From assembly GCA_002389665.1 (NCBI GenBank), contig DGNO01000003.1, forward strand, positions 248,001 to 312,000: DNA of 64,000 nt, in the 5' to 3' direction. Shown one piece after another: positions 15,828-23,798 of the stretch; position 1 is the first letter of the stretch; every line of letters begins with the position of its first letter. This DNA comes from Rhodobiaceae bacterium UBA4490. GTDB taxonomy: Bacteria > Pseudomonadota > Alphaproteobacteria > Parvibaculales > Parvibaculaceae. Below the pieces are notes generated by a model that was not told the origin of the DNA, did not search any database, and worked only from the letters and a program-made list of their open reading frames with translations. Position numbers and translations under genes: made by a program.

Positions 15828-16823
15828 TTAAAGGCGCGGCAGCGCCGCAAAAGCCGCCTCATCATGAGAAGGCACAATGGCAAGTCCCGGATTGGCCTTC
15901 GCGATTTCGTGAAGAAGCGCCACGGTGCGCGCCGTCTCCTCGGCATTCCGATCCACGAGCGAGCGGGCGAAGGGTGTTTTTTCGGCAGGAATGGAAACCG
16001 CTTCAGCCGACCAAGAAACATCACCGATGAAGAAATAGCGCTCTTGCGGGCTGCGGCTCAGCACGAGGCCGAGCGAGCCCATGGTGTGACCGCCAAGCTC
16101 GACCAGCACGGCGGTGCCGTCCCCGAAAATGTCCTTGGAGCGAGCAAAAGGCCCGAAGGGAACTGGATCGAGCGTAACGAAATCCCAATTGATGGCCGGG
16201 TCCATATATTGCTCGGGAAAGAAGCCGGGATTACCGATCTCGCCCGCCGTCACCGCGCCCTCATATTCGGCCTCGAGAATACGGACAGGGGTGCCGGGGA
16301 AATCCTTGATGATGCCCGCATGATCCCAGTGCAAATGCGTGAGCAGGACGAACTCGACATCGGCTTGCGTGAGCCCCGCCGCGCTTAATTGCTCAAGCGC
16401 CGGGGTCTTCCCTTCATAGGCAAAGAGCTTGGCATTGAGACCGGAAAAATTCCGCTCGAACTCTCCGGCAATGCGCGAGCCGATGCCGCCTTCGAAAAGG
16501 AAGGTGGCTTCGGGATGGCGCACCACGACGCCGGAGAAAATAGAGGTGTGCTCTTTCAGGAGACTGCCGCCGCTGAAAATAAACGCCTGAGGCGAGACAT
16601 TTTGCCCGGTCACGAAATAGCCAAGCTCCACTTGCGGCGCGCCCGGCTCCGGCAGAGGCAGGTGGTAGTCCCCTTCCCCGGCAAGCGCGGACGTGTCGAT
16701 CACGCGCGGCCAAAGCTGATAGGCGGTGAACCCCGCGATCACCAGAACGAGACCGGTGAGCAAAGCCAGGCCCGCCAAAAGAAGGGAGCGGGGAGTAAAG
16801 GGAAGGCTGCGGGACTGGCTCAT
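15828..16823 (-). CDS. MBL-fold metallo-hydrolase, membrane-anchored
   Basis: A 331-residue protein with an N-terminal membrane segment (LLLAGLALLTGLVLVIAGFTAY), then a metallo-beta-lactamase fold: HLHWDHAG (metal site), GGHTMGS, FFIGDVSW and a final PSHD. The arrangement resembles the N-acyl-homoserine-lactone lactonase branch, but anchored outside the cytoplasm. The substrate is unknown. AGGAGAGATATC precedes the ATG. The promoter (TTGACA at 16878-16873) is separated by only a short gap from the TetR gene that precedes it on the same strand, so control by that TetR protein is plausible. Confidence 0.82.
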   Translation of the reverse strand: MSQSRSLPFTPRSLLLAGLALLTGLVLVIAGFTAYQLWPRVIDTSALAGEGDYHLPLPEPGAPQVELGYFVTGQNVSPQAFIFSGGSLLKEHTSIFSGVVVRHPEATFLFEGGIGSRIAGEFERNFSGLNAKLFAYEGKTPALEQLSAAGLTQADVEFVLLTHLHWDHAGIIKDFPGTPVRILEAEYEGAVTAGEIGNPGFFPEQYMDPAINWDFVTLDPVPFGPFARSKDIFGDGTAVLVELGGHTMGSLGLVLSRSPQERYFFIGDVSWSAEAVSIPAEKTPFARSLVDRNAEETARTVALLHEIAKANPGLAIVPSHDEAAFAALPRL

Positions 16824-16850
16824 GATATCTCTCCTGTGTTTCGGATATTT

Positions 16851-16878
16851 TTTATGTTGTCCGGTCTATTTTTGTCAA
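16851..16878 (-). promoter_or_regulatory. promoter of the MBL hydrolase gene with a possible TetR site
   Basis: On the minus strand TTGACA (16878-16873) is followed 17 bases later by an A/T-rich -10-like ATAAAA. Between them lies AATAGACCGG (16870-16861). A very similar AATAGATCGG is found at 17629-17620, just upstream of the TetR gene. The shared element could be the operator of that regulator; this is inferred from two copies only. Confidence 0.45.
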
Positions 16879-16952
16879 GAAAAATACTGCCGGGCGCGGA
16901 TTTCCGCCACTTCAGGAGGCAGAGCGGTCTCACCGATGCGGGCGTTCGGCTC

Positions 16953-17600
16953 TTAAGCGAGGGAGAGGGTAAGCTGACGGGCGAGGCGCCTCAGCGGCGC
17001 CGGGGAGCGCTGAACCTGCGAGAGGATGAGCGCACCTTCGATGGCGGCAATGGCCAGTTCTGCCTGCGCAGCGGCTTTTTTCTTTTCCATGCCAAAGAGA
17101 CAGAGCTGCTTTTCGATGATTGCCTGCCAGCGGGCATAAGCCTCCAGCGCGCTTTGCCGGATGGGCTCGACTTTGCCCGCGACTTCCAGCGCGACAAGGC
17201 AGACGGGGCAGCCGCCCTGAAAATCGCTCTCGACCAGGATATCCCCCAAAAGAGCTGCGGCTTTGGTCATAAGGTCCGCCGGGTCTTTTGCCTTACCAGC
17301 CACCTCTTCCAGCGCCTTTGCGATCTGGGCGCCGGCAAAGGCAACAGCGGCCGCGCCGATCTCTTCCTTGCCGCCCGGAAAGTGATAATAGATCGAGCCC
17401 TTGGGCAGGTTCCCGGCCTCGGCAATGTCGAAAATGCCGGTCGCATGGAACCCCTGCTTCTGGAAAAGAGAGGCCGCGACCTCGATCAATTGCTGGCGGG
17501 TTTTCTGGCCCTTGCTGATCTTCTTGTTCGCGGGCTTGTTTGCCGGCTCTGCAGAGGTCTCGCTTTGCCCGTCCGGCTTCGTTTTTTGCGGCTTTTTCAT
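16953..17600 (-). CDS. TetR family regulator (LmrA/YxaF-like)
   Basis: A 215-residue regulator. A Lys/Ala-rich N-terminal tail of ~25 residues precedes the helix-turn-helix (GQKTRQQLIEVAASLFQKQGFHATGIFDIAEAGNLPKGSIYYHFPGGKEEI). The C-terminal half has FQGGCPVCLVALEVAG, typical of the LmrA/YxaF subgroup, whose members often control efflux or oxidoreductase genes. The start is the ATG at 17600 with AAGGTG upstream; a GTG directly before it is an alternative. It is divergent from the lytic transglycosylase gene and lies upstream of the MBL hydrolase gene. Confidence 0.88.
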   Translation of the reverse strand: MKKPQKTKPDGQSETSAEPANKPANKKISKGQKTRQQLIEVAASLFQKQGFHATGIFDIAEAGNLPKGSIYYHFPGGKEEIGAAAVAFAGAQIAKALEEVAGKAKDPADLMTKAAALLGDILVESDFQGGCPVCLVALEVAGKVEPIRQSALEAYARWQAIIEKQLCLFGMEKKKAAAQAELAIAAIEGALILSQVQRSPAPLRRLARQLTLSLA

Positions 17601-17662
17601 CACTCACCTTTTAGAACAGCCGATCTATTATGGGCGAAGCCCCCCTCACAAGAAAGCAAAAC

Positions 17663-17695
17663 CGAAATCCGGTTTTAAAGCCGGGCGGCGAAACT
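17663..17695 (+). promoter_or_regulatory. flagellar box upstream of the lytic transglycosylase gene
   Basis: CGAA-N8-TTAAAG-N8, preceded by GCAAAAC, as in the fliK and flgB copies. The downstream CTAGCGT part is poorly conserved here (CGAAACT). It ends 27 bases before the start of the transglycosylase gene and ties that gene to the flagellar regulon. Confidence 0.5.
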
Positions 17696-17722
17696 CTTCA
17701 TCTCATCAAAAATGGAAGAGCC

Positions 17723-18247
17723 ATGCCCCGCTCCACCGGCATTGCCGCACTCACCGCTTGCCTCGCCCTTTCCGGCTTTGGCGCTTCGCCCGCCCATGCG
17801 GTAAAGGCGGCGGCCAGCACGCCGGAGCTTAAAACCTGCATCACCAAGGCTGCCGCGCATTACGAGGTGCCCGAGCCGCTGATCTGGCTCATCCTCGATG
17901 TGGAAGGGGGCGAGGCCGGCACCGTCTCAGGTAACAGCAACGGCACGGACGATCTTGGGCCTATGCAGATCAACACGTTCTGGCTGCCCTTGATCGAAGA
18001 GCATTATGAGCGCCCGCGCGCTCTCCTGCGCCGCCAGCTCCAGAACGATGCCTGTTTCAACATCGCCGTCGGCACCTGGATCCTGCGGGTCAATATCGAC
18101 GAGGCAGGCGGCAATATCTGGCAAGGCATGGGCTGGTATCATTCGCGCACGCCCTCTCATGCGCGCAAATACCTCGACCGGGTACTTGGCGCCGCCGAGC
18201 GCTGGTACGGCGTGCGGCCCGACGTTTCCGTTTCTTTTCAGAAATAA
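17723..18247 (+). CDS. periplasmic lytic transglycosylase (SLT domain), probably flagellar
   Basis: A 174-residue protein with a signal peptide (ending SPAHA) and an SLT-like domain: helix LIWLILDVEGGEAGTVSGN carries the likely catalytic Glu, and DDLGPMQIN is the family GxMQIN-type motif. It should cut peptidoglycan glycan strands to 1,6-anhydro products. The ATG at 17723 has GGAAGAG upstream. The FlgJ-type protein of this cluster (25020-25502) has only the rod-binding part and no muramidase domain. A separate transglycosylase next to flagellin, with a flagellar-type box in its promoter, is thus a likely candidate for opening the wall for the rod, comparable to SltF of Rhodobacter. Confidence 0.82.
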   Translation: MPRSTGIAALTACLALSGFGASPAHAVKAAASTPELKTCITKAAAHYEVPEPLIWLILDVEGGEAGTVSGNSNGTDDLGPMQINTFWLPLIEEHYERPRALLRRQLQNDACFNIAVGTWILRVNIDEAGGNIWQGMGWYHSRTPSHARKYLDRVLGAAERWYGVRPDVSVSFQK

Positions 18248-18256
18248 ACCCAAACG

Positions 18257-18285
18257 AAAAAGGGCCCGCCCCGGAGGGCAGGCCC
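18257..18285 (-). terminator. terminator of the flagellin gene
   Basis: A 10-base-pair stem (18262-18271 with 18276-18285, one G-T wobble) with a 4-base loop, followed on the minus strand by a T-run, 31 bases after the flagellin stop. Confidence 0.85.
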
Positions 18286-18315
18286 CATCTTGAGTGCTTC
18301 TGTTAGCCGCGTCCG

Positions 18316-19245
18316 TTAGCCACGGAAGAGCGCCAGAATGTTCTGCGGCGCGCCATTGGCGATCGTCAGAGCCTGGATGCCCAGCTGCTGCTGAACCTGC
18401 AGGGCTTTCAGACGAGCGCTTTCGCGGTTCATGTCGGCATCGACCAGCACACCGATACCGCGTTCTGCGGCGTCGGCGAGCTTCTGCACGAAGTCGTGCT
18501 GAATGCCGAGACGCTTTTCGATCGAACCCAGCGTGGAGCCGACTTCGGTCGCCTTGGCAACAGCTGCTTCGACTTCACCCAGCGCATCGGCAAGATCGGC
18601 AGCCGTGGTGGTGTTGTCGATCGCGAAAGCGGCATCAAGGATACCGTTGGCGATCAGGCCGGCCGCACCACCGCTAAGCTGCGTGGTGAAGTGGCCATCA
18701 CCCACTGCTGCGCCGACATAGGCCGTCTGGCCCGGATCGAACACGATATTCTGCGGCGTAACCGTGGCACCCGTACGCACAAGCGAGGCCAGGATGTTCA
18801 CGGGGTTACCGTTGTTGTTCGTATCGTTGATCGACCCGTCCAGCCAGTTGTTGCCGTTAAAGTTGGCGGAGTTCACCACAGAAAGGATCTGCCCCTTCAA
18901 CTGCTGGATATCGTCGTTGATCTTCTCCTTGTCCACACCGGCATCCTGGGCCGCCACGAGACGCTGCTTCATATCCTTGAGCAGGTTCACGATGGATTCG
19001 TTGGCAGTGGAAGCCACGTCCGCGGTCGCCTGACCGAGGCCGATAGCATCCGAAATCGCCTGATAGCCCACGAGGTCGGTCCGCATCGTCGTGGCAATCG
19101 CCCAATAAGCCGCGTTGTCCTTGGCTTTTGCGACGCGCATGCCCGTCGAAATACGGTCCTGGGTCATTTCCAGCTGCTGGTTCGTGCTGGTGAGAGTCTG
19201 CAGCGCGGTCATTGCGCCGACATTGGTGAGAATAGAAGCCGTCAT
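18316..19245 (-). CDS. fliC: flagellin
   Basis: A 309-residue flagellin. The N-terminus (TASILTNVGAMTALQTL...TQDRISTGMRVAKAKDNAAYWAIATTMRTD) and the C-terminus (VLVDADMNRESARLKALQVQQQLGIQALTIANGAPQNILALFRG) are the two conserved coiled regions that build the filament core. The central domain is short, as in many alphaproteobacterial flagellins. It is secreted by the flagellar export system and has no signal peptide. AAGGAA precedes the ATG. It is a single-gene unit between its own promoter box and terminator. FlbT and FlaF, encoded at 55 kb, are the expected post-transcriptional regulators and secretion factors. Only one flagellin gene is present in the window. Confidence 0.95.
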   Translation of the reverse strand: MTASILTNVGAMTALQTLTSTNQQLEMTQDRISTGMRVAKAKDNAAYWAIATTMRTDLVGYQAISDAIGLGQATADVASTANESIVNLLKDMKQRLVAAQDAGVDKEKINDDIQQLKGQILSVVNSANFNGNNWLDGSINDTNNNGNPVNILASLVRTGATVTPQNIVFDPGQTAYVGAAVGDGHFTTQLSGGAAGLIANGILDAAFAIDNTTTAADLADALGEVEAAVAKATEVGSTLGSIEKRLGIQHDFVQKLADAAERGIGVLVDADMNRESARLKALQVQQQLGIQALTIANGAPQNILALFRG

Positions 19246-19348
19246 AGCTCTGTTTCCTTCTTTCTAGGTTTAAAGAGGTGTCCCGCCTTCTGACGACCTG
19301 CAAAGATCCGCCGTGCTTCTGACTGGCCGGACCTGAGATGACAGGTTG

Positions 19349-19381
19349 AGCTTTCCCGCCCTCGGTTAAACGCGGGTTTAA
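19349..19381 (-). promoter_or_regulatory. flagellar box upstream of fliC
   Basis: TTAA-N8-TTAACC-N8 on the minus strand, with a poorly conserved downstream element (GAAAGCT). It ends 103 bases before the flagellin start in the divergent fliC/motA region. The upstream half also contains TTTAAGTTTGC (plus strand), identical to a stretch beside fliF/fliL. Confidence 0.55.
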
Positions 19382-19420
19382 GTTTGCGCGCGCTCCACGT
19401 CCGGCGCGCGGAGCGCTTTT

Positions 19421-19454
19421 CTTAAAACCTGATTTAACCGCCCCTTCCTAGCGT
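19421..19454 (+). promoter_or_regulatory. flagellar box upstream of motA
   Basis: TTAA-N8-TTAACC-N8-CTAGCGT, a full match to the recurrent flagellar element, ending 94 bases before the motA start. Together with the fliC copy it fills the 303-base divergent gap, which holds no other feature I can see. Confidence 0.7.
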
Positions 19455-19548
19455 CGCCTGATGCTGCACGAGGTGCGTTGCCTTGCGTGCATTGCGTGTG
19501 AAATGCGCGGGTCTCTCACGGCCCCGCCTAAAGACAGGGAACAGCGTC

Positions 19549-20439
19549 ATGGGTCCTCTTATCGGTATCCCGCTTCTCATCATCGCCGTGATCGGCGGCT
19601 ATATGGGCATGGGCGGGGAAATTTCCGTTCTCTGGCAACCCTTCGAAATGCTGATCGTGGCGGGCGCTGCCGTTTCCACGCTGATCATCGGCAATCCGCT
19701 CCCGGTCGTGAAAGATACCGTGCGTTCGGTCGGCGATCTCTTCAATGGCAAGAAGGTGAAGGAAGAGGATTATCTCGAACTTCTCAGCCTGCTTTACGCG
19801 ATTTTGCGCTCCGTAAAGGGCCAGGGCATGCTGCAGCTTGAAAGCATGATCGAGCGCCCGCATGAGAGCGAGCTTTTCCAGCAATATCCGCGTGTCCTCG
19901 CCAATCCGCGCGCCGTCAACTTTCTTTGCGATTATCTGCGCCTTCTCTCGCTCGGCACCGCCAAGCCTCATGAAATCGAATCTCTCATGGATGAGGAAAT
20001 CCGCATCCTTTCAAAAGACCTGCACCGGCCGACCCATGCATTGCAGGTCATGGCCGATGCCCTTCCCGCGCTCGGCATCGTAGCCGCCGTCCTTGGCGTC
20101 ATCAAAGCGATGGGCGCGATCAACCAACCGCCCGAAGTGCTGGGCCATCTGATCGGCGGGGCGCTGTTCGGCACATTTATCGGTGTTTTTCTTTCCTACG
20201 GCGTCGTCAGCCCGCTGGCCGGGCTCGTGCGCACCAATAAGGATGCGCAGATCAGCTATTTCCTGGCGATCAAATCCACATTGCTCGCCCATCTGAACGG
20301 CGCAGCCGCGCAGGTCGCCATCGAATATGGCCGCAAGGTCCTGCATATCGATGCACAGCCGAGCTTCGATGCGGTCGAAAAATCCACCGTGCTCGAAAAC
20401 GACGTCATCCGGCACGCCAAAGCCCGCGATGCTGCTTAA
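19549..20439 (+). CDS. motA: flagellar motor stator protein MotA
   Basis: A 296-residue membrane protein of the MotA/TolQ/ExbB superfamily. Four hydrophobic segments are visible, with the large cytoplasmic loop (residues ~50-165) between the second and third, and the conserved third-segment motif ALPALGIVAAVLGVIKAMGAI. MotA and MotB form the proton-driven stator. The start is the ATG at 19549 with AGGGA upstream. motA heads an operon with a FliL-like protein and an unrecognised FliK-like gene; motB is 30 kb away in the flgF operon. Confidence 0.95.
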   Translation: MGPLIGIPLLIIAVIGGYMGMGGEISVLWQPFEMLIVAGAAVSTLIIGNPLPVVKDTVRSVGDLFNGKKVKEEDYLELLSLLYAILRSVKGQGMLQLESMIERPHESELFQQYPRVLANPRAVNFLCDYLRLLSLGTAKPHEIESLMDEEIRILSKDLHRPTHALQVMADALPALGIVAAVLGVIKAMGAINQPPEVLGHLIGGALFGTFIGVFLSYGVVSPLAGLVRTNKDAQISYFLAIKSTLLAHLNGAAAQVAIEYGRKVLHIDAQPSFDAVEKSTVLENDVIRHAKARDAA

Positions 20440-20448
20440 GGAGCTCCC

Positions 20449-20919
20449 ATGCCGGATTTGAAAGTCTTCCGCTTCGTTTTCGTGTGTCTTTTGATCGGCG
20501 GCGGCATCGGCACGGCCATGGCCTTCGATGCGGCGGCAAGGCTGCGCGCTGCCGAAGCTCCGGCGGAAGAAAAAGCGAATGAGGCAACGCCATCCTCCAC
20601 CCATGTGGAAACAGGGCAATTCGTGGTGCCGCTTCTGGAAGAAGGGCGTACCGAAGCCTTTCTTCTTGCCGAAATTACGCTTGAGCTTGCGGACAAGGAA
20701 ACCGCCGCCCGCCACCGCGCCGACACCTCCATCTTGCGGGATATCATGCTGCGGCACTTTTTCGAGGCGGCGGAAGAAGGCCGCGTCCTGCCGAATAAAG
20801 CGGACCCTGCAACGCTCAAAAACAGTCTCAAGCGCGCGCTCAACCGGGAACTGGGTACGGCAGCCATCACACAGGTTCTCTTCGACCGGCTGCTGCTGCA
20901 GGAAAATGTGCGGAGGTAA
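20449..20919 (+). CDS. FliL-like membrane protein (first of two)
   Basis: A 156-residue protein with one N-terminal membrane segment (FVFVCLLIGGGIGTAMAF), an Ala/Glu linker, and a periplasmic domain FVVPLLEEGRTEAFLLAEITLEL...RDIMLRHFFEAAEEG...LKNSLKRALNRELGTAAITQVLFDRLLLQ. The order of strands and helices is that of FliL/stomatin-like proteins that sit around the stator. It lies 9 bases after motA, which fits a stator-associated role. A second FliL-like gene precedes fliP, so the cluster has two. Confidence 0.72.
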   Translation: MPDLKVFRFVFVCLLIGGGIGTAMAFDAAARLRAAEAPAEEKANEATPSSTHVETGQFVVPLLEEGRTEAFLLAEITLELADKETAARHRADTSILRDIMLRHFFEAAEEGRVLPNKADPATLKNSLKRALNRELGTAAITQVLFDRLLLQENVRR

Positions 20920-20924
20920 GGCCC

Positions 20925-22283
20925 ATGGCAGAAGCGATTGCGCCTGCAACGGCAGAGGCTGACGGGCCGTCGCTCACCCCGGGCATTTACCGCGAGGCCA
21001 CGCAAATCCGGGCGAACGCCGTCGTTCTGAGCCGCCCGCCGCTTTTCGTGCCCGGTTCCGAAGCCTTCTCGCTTGAAGGCACGGTAACGCGCCAGCTGCA
21101 GAACAACCTCATTCAGGTGCAGACCGATCTCGGTGCCTTCACCATCCGTTATTCCGGCGGCACGCAGGCGATCCCCGCAAATGGCGCGCGCGTGCCGGGC
21201 GCGGGCGAGACGCTGCTGCTGACGGTCTCGCCCTCCGGCACCAGCGTGCGCGCAGAGCTTGCCGCACCCAAAACCAGCACCGCCCCTATCGGCACGGAGG
21301 TGCAAACGCTCAAAGGCCAGGCAGTTCTGACGAGTGAAGCCGTGCGCCCGGCCATCGCCCTTGCTCAGACGGCAGCTGCACGCATCGTCCAGAACAGCAT
21401 GGCGCCGGCACTTTCCATGCAGAACCCGGCGCCCGCCCGCGGGCCAAGCGACCCGCCGCCGATGGGCGCGCGGCCAATTGCCCAATTCGAAGGTTCCGTG
21501 GTCGGCTCCATCAAAAGCAGCGAGCTTTGGTATCAAAGCAGCCTTGCGGCGGGGCGCGATGAGACGGGGTTCCGCGATCCTTCCATGTTGAAAGCCTTTC
21601 AGGATGCAAGTCAGCTGCGCCATACCGACCCCGCTCAGCAGATCGTGAGCAGTTTCCGCAATCTCTCCCAGCCCTATCACACGATGATGGAAGCGCTGCT
21701 TCTGCTCAATCCGGCCATCGTTTCGGCGCTCACCGCAAAGATACCGAAAGCCAATTCCAGTTTCGGCATCGGCTTGATGTTTTTCTTTTTGTGCCTGCGC
21801 CATGGCGGCATCCGGCGCTGGCTCGGGCGGGACGCGGAACGGGAGTTCGAGCTGCATGAAATGGAAGAAATGATGGACTATCTCGACCAGCAGGTTTTCC
21901 CGCGCATGCATGATATCCCAGGTTACGGCAAATGGGCTGTGGCAATTGCCCCTTTCATGCTGAAAGAGATGTCGCAATTCGTCTGGGCGGTTCAGGAATC
22001 CATCACTGGCCACAGAAGCCACCTGCCCGTCCACCGCTTTGCGCTGCAATTGCCTTTCGAGCGTTTGGGGCCCGTCCAGTTTTCAGGGCACGTGATCGGC
22101 CAGACGATCGACATTCTTTGCCTGACGCCGCGCCCGCTGCCCGCCGGCCTTGAAGAAACATTGCGACGCAATGTGCCCGCCATTATCGCCCATCATCACA
22201 TGAGCGGTGAGATCGGTTTTTCCTATGACAGCGGGCTTTGGATTCCATTTGTCAAAAATTTGAGTCTCGATCGAGCCGTCTGA
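20925..22283 (+). CDS. unrecognised flagellar-cluster protein with a FliK C-terminal-like region
   Basis: A 452-residue protein of unknown function. The N-terminal third is Ala/Thr/Pro-rich; residues ~190-300 are helical, with a hydrophobic stretch FGIGLMFFFLCL; residues ~380-440 (PVHRFALQLPFERLGPVQFSGHVIGQTIDILCLTPRPLPAGLEETL...) resemble in layout the Flg_hook domain of FliK, where a helix-capped strand LxPxxLGxVxV is followed by a second strand and a helix. It starts five bases after the FliL-like gene and its stop is about 100 bases before fliK. A hook-length or export-switch partner is an inference. The neighbouring fliK has the normal FliK domain. Confidence 0.6.
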   Translation: MAEAIAPATAEADGPSLTPGIYREATQIRANAVVLSRPPLFVPGSEAFSLEGTVTRQLQNNLIQVQTDLGAFTIRYSGGTQAIPANGARVPGAGETLLLTVSPSGTSVRAELAAPKTSTAPIGTEVQTLKGQAVLTSEAVRPAIALAQTAAARIVQNSMAPALSMQNPAPARGPSDPPPMGARPIAQFEGSVVGSIKSSELWYQSSLAAGRDETGFRDPSMLKAFQDASQLRHTDPAQQIVSSFRNLSQPYHTMMEALLLLNPAIVSALTAKIPKANSSFGIGLMFFFLCLRHGGIRRWLGRDAEREFELHEMEEMMDYLDQQVFPRMHDIPGYGKWAVAIAPFMLKEMSQFVWAVQESITGHRSHLPVHRFALQLPFERLGPVQFSGHVIGQTIDILCLTPRPLPAGLEETLRRNVPAIIAHHHMSGEIGFSYDSGLWIPFVKNLSLDRAV

Positions 22284-22313
22284 AACACAACCCAGCGGCG
22301 CGCAGGCAGGGTA

Positions 22314-22353
22314 GCAAAACCGAAACCCCAGTTTAGAGATTGGCATCTAGCCT
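22314..22353 (+). promoter_or_regulatory. flagellar box upstream of fliK
   Basis: CAAAAC plus CGAA-N8-TTAGAG-N8-CTAGCCT; it ends 26 bases before the fliK start. The CAAAACCGAAA upstream stretch is shared with the flgB, flgF and transglycosylase copies. Confidence 0.65.
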
Positions 22354-22379
22354 TAGCCCATCAAGGAAAGGCTTTGATC

Positions 22380-23768
22380 ATGTCCGCTGACAGCCGGCTT
22401 ACATTCCCCGCTCCCTCCTCTTACGCGCCTGAAACGCGCGCGCCCCGCAGCGCGCCCGCTGCAAAGGAAAAAAGCGAGGAAGATCCGGGCGAGAGCTTTT
22501 CCGCTTATCTCGACCGGCGTGCGGCGGAAACGCAGGAGCGTGCCGCACCGAAACCCGAGCAGACAAGCGAAGCCCCGGCGCGCGCTAAAGAAAATCCGTC
22601 TGCGGGGCATGCGGAGAAACGCGCAGCGAACGAGCGCGCAGAAAAGCCCGATGCGGCCCAGAGCAAAGGTCAGAGCGAACCCCCTGCCGAGGGGGCAAAG
22701 CCGCAGAAAGCCGCCGCGCAGACCGCAAACGCGGCCAACACCGCTCAAGCGGCGCTGGGCGAGACTGTACAAAAAAACACGTCCCCCGCTTCTGCCGGGA
22801 AGGGGCAGGCCGGTCACGAGACAGGCACCCTTCCCGCCGCCCCCGGCGCGGGAGCTGCACAGGCGAAAAATCCGGACCCTGCCCCGGCAGGCAGCCTGCA
22901 AGGTTCCGCCAACACCGCCCGGGCGGCGGATGCCTGGACATCTTCTTTCGCAGGCACCGCCGAAGGCAAAGCGGAGGGCCCGCAAACCTCCGCGCGCGAG
23001 GCGAGCCTCCCCGCCGCCCCGCTTCATGGCGGCAAGGAGGCGGGTGCCCGCACAAATGAAAAGAAAGAAGGCAGCGGCAACACACACACCGCAAAAGGTG
23101 AACTTGCTTCTGCCACAGGCCAAGCCGGCGCCAAGGAAGCCGCGCAGGAAGCAGCAAAAGAACTTTCCGGTACAGGCAAGACACCGAGCGGGCCTCAGCC
23201 CGCGGGCGCGCCGCAAACCCAATCCGCCACAGCTTCCCTTTTCTCCGACACCGGCAGAAGCGGCACAAGCGAGAGCGCGCCATCGCCCTCTCCCACCGCA
23301 AGCACGGCAGGCGAGGCGGCACAGCGCCTCGCACAGCTTTCTCCCGCGCAAGCGGGCGCTGCCCATGCGCCCCGCCCCGTCCAGCAGCTTGCCGACGGGC
23401 TTATTCAGGCGGTGCGCCACGGGCAGGACAAGTTGACGCTGCAGCTTTTCCCCGAAGAGCTCGGCTCCATCGATGTGACGCTCGAAATGCAGAATGGGCG
23501 CCTTAAGATCGTCGTTGCCGCCGAGCGGCCGGAAACCCTGCAGCAATTGCAGCAGAACCAGCGCGATCTGGAACGGGCGCTTGCCGATGCGGGCTTTGAA
23601 CGCGGCAGCGCCGACCTTTCCTTTTCCGAGCGCGGCGCGCAGGGCGGTGAAAGAGAGCCCGGCACATCCCGCCAGGCCTTTTCCCTCAATAACGCGTTTG
23701 GCGATGCCGCAAGCGAGGAGAGCCCTCAGCTTCTTTCCCTCGATGGCGGGATCGATTTGCGCCTTTAA
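22380..23768 (+). CDS. fliK: flagellar hook-length control protein FliK
   Basis: A 462-residue protein. Residues 1 to ~320 are a disordered, repeat-poor Ala/Lys/Glu/Pro-rich region, typical of the FliK ruler. Residues ~330-420 contain the Flg_hook domain: LTLQLFPEELGSIDVTLEMQNGRLKIVVAAERPETLQQLQQNQRDLERALADAGF. FliK measures hook length and switches export specificity through FlhB. The start is the ATG at 22380 with GGAAAGG upstream; an in-frame TTG six bases earlier is less likely. It is followed by flgD. Confidence 0.92.
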   Translation: MSADSRLTFPAPSSYAPETRAPRSAPAAKEKSEEDPGESFSAYLDRRAAETQERAAPKPEQTSEAPARAKENPSAGHAEKRAANERAEKPDAAQSKGQSEPPAEGAKPQKAAAQTANAANTAQAALGETVQKNTSPASAGKGQAGHETGTLPAAPGAGAAQAKNPDPAPAGSLQGSANTARAADAWTSSFAGTAEGKAEGPQTSAREASLPAAPLHGGKEAGARTNEKKEGSGNTHTAKGELASATGQAGAKEAAQEAAKELSGTGKTPSGPQPAGAPQTQSATASLFSDTGRSGTSESAPSPSPTASTAGEAAQRLAQLSPAQAGAAHAPRPVQQLADGLIQAVRHGQDKLTLQLFPEELGSIDVTLEMQNGRLKIVVAAERPETLQQLQQNQRDLERALADAGFERGSADLSFSERGAQGGEREPGTSRQAFSLNNAFGDAASEESPQLLSLDGGIDLRL

Positions 23769-23798
23769 TTCCCCCAGGATCAACCGGCAGGACAGGAC

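Noticed and set aside
20436..22049. 537-codon minus-strand frame opposite the motA operon
   Set aside because: Shadow created by high GC; lies across FliL-like and FliK-like coding regions, product is Arg/Cys-rich without domains.
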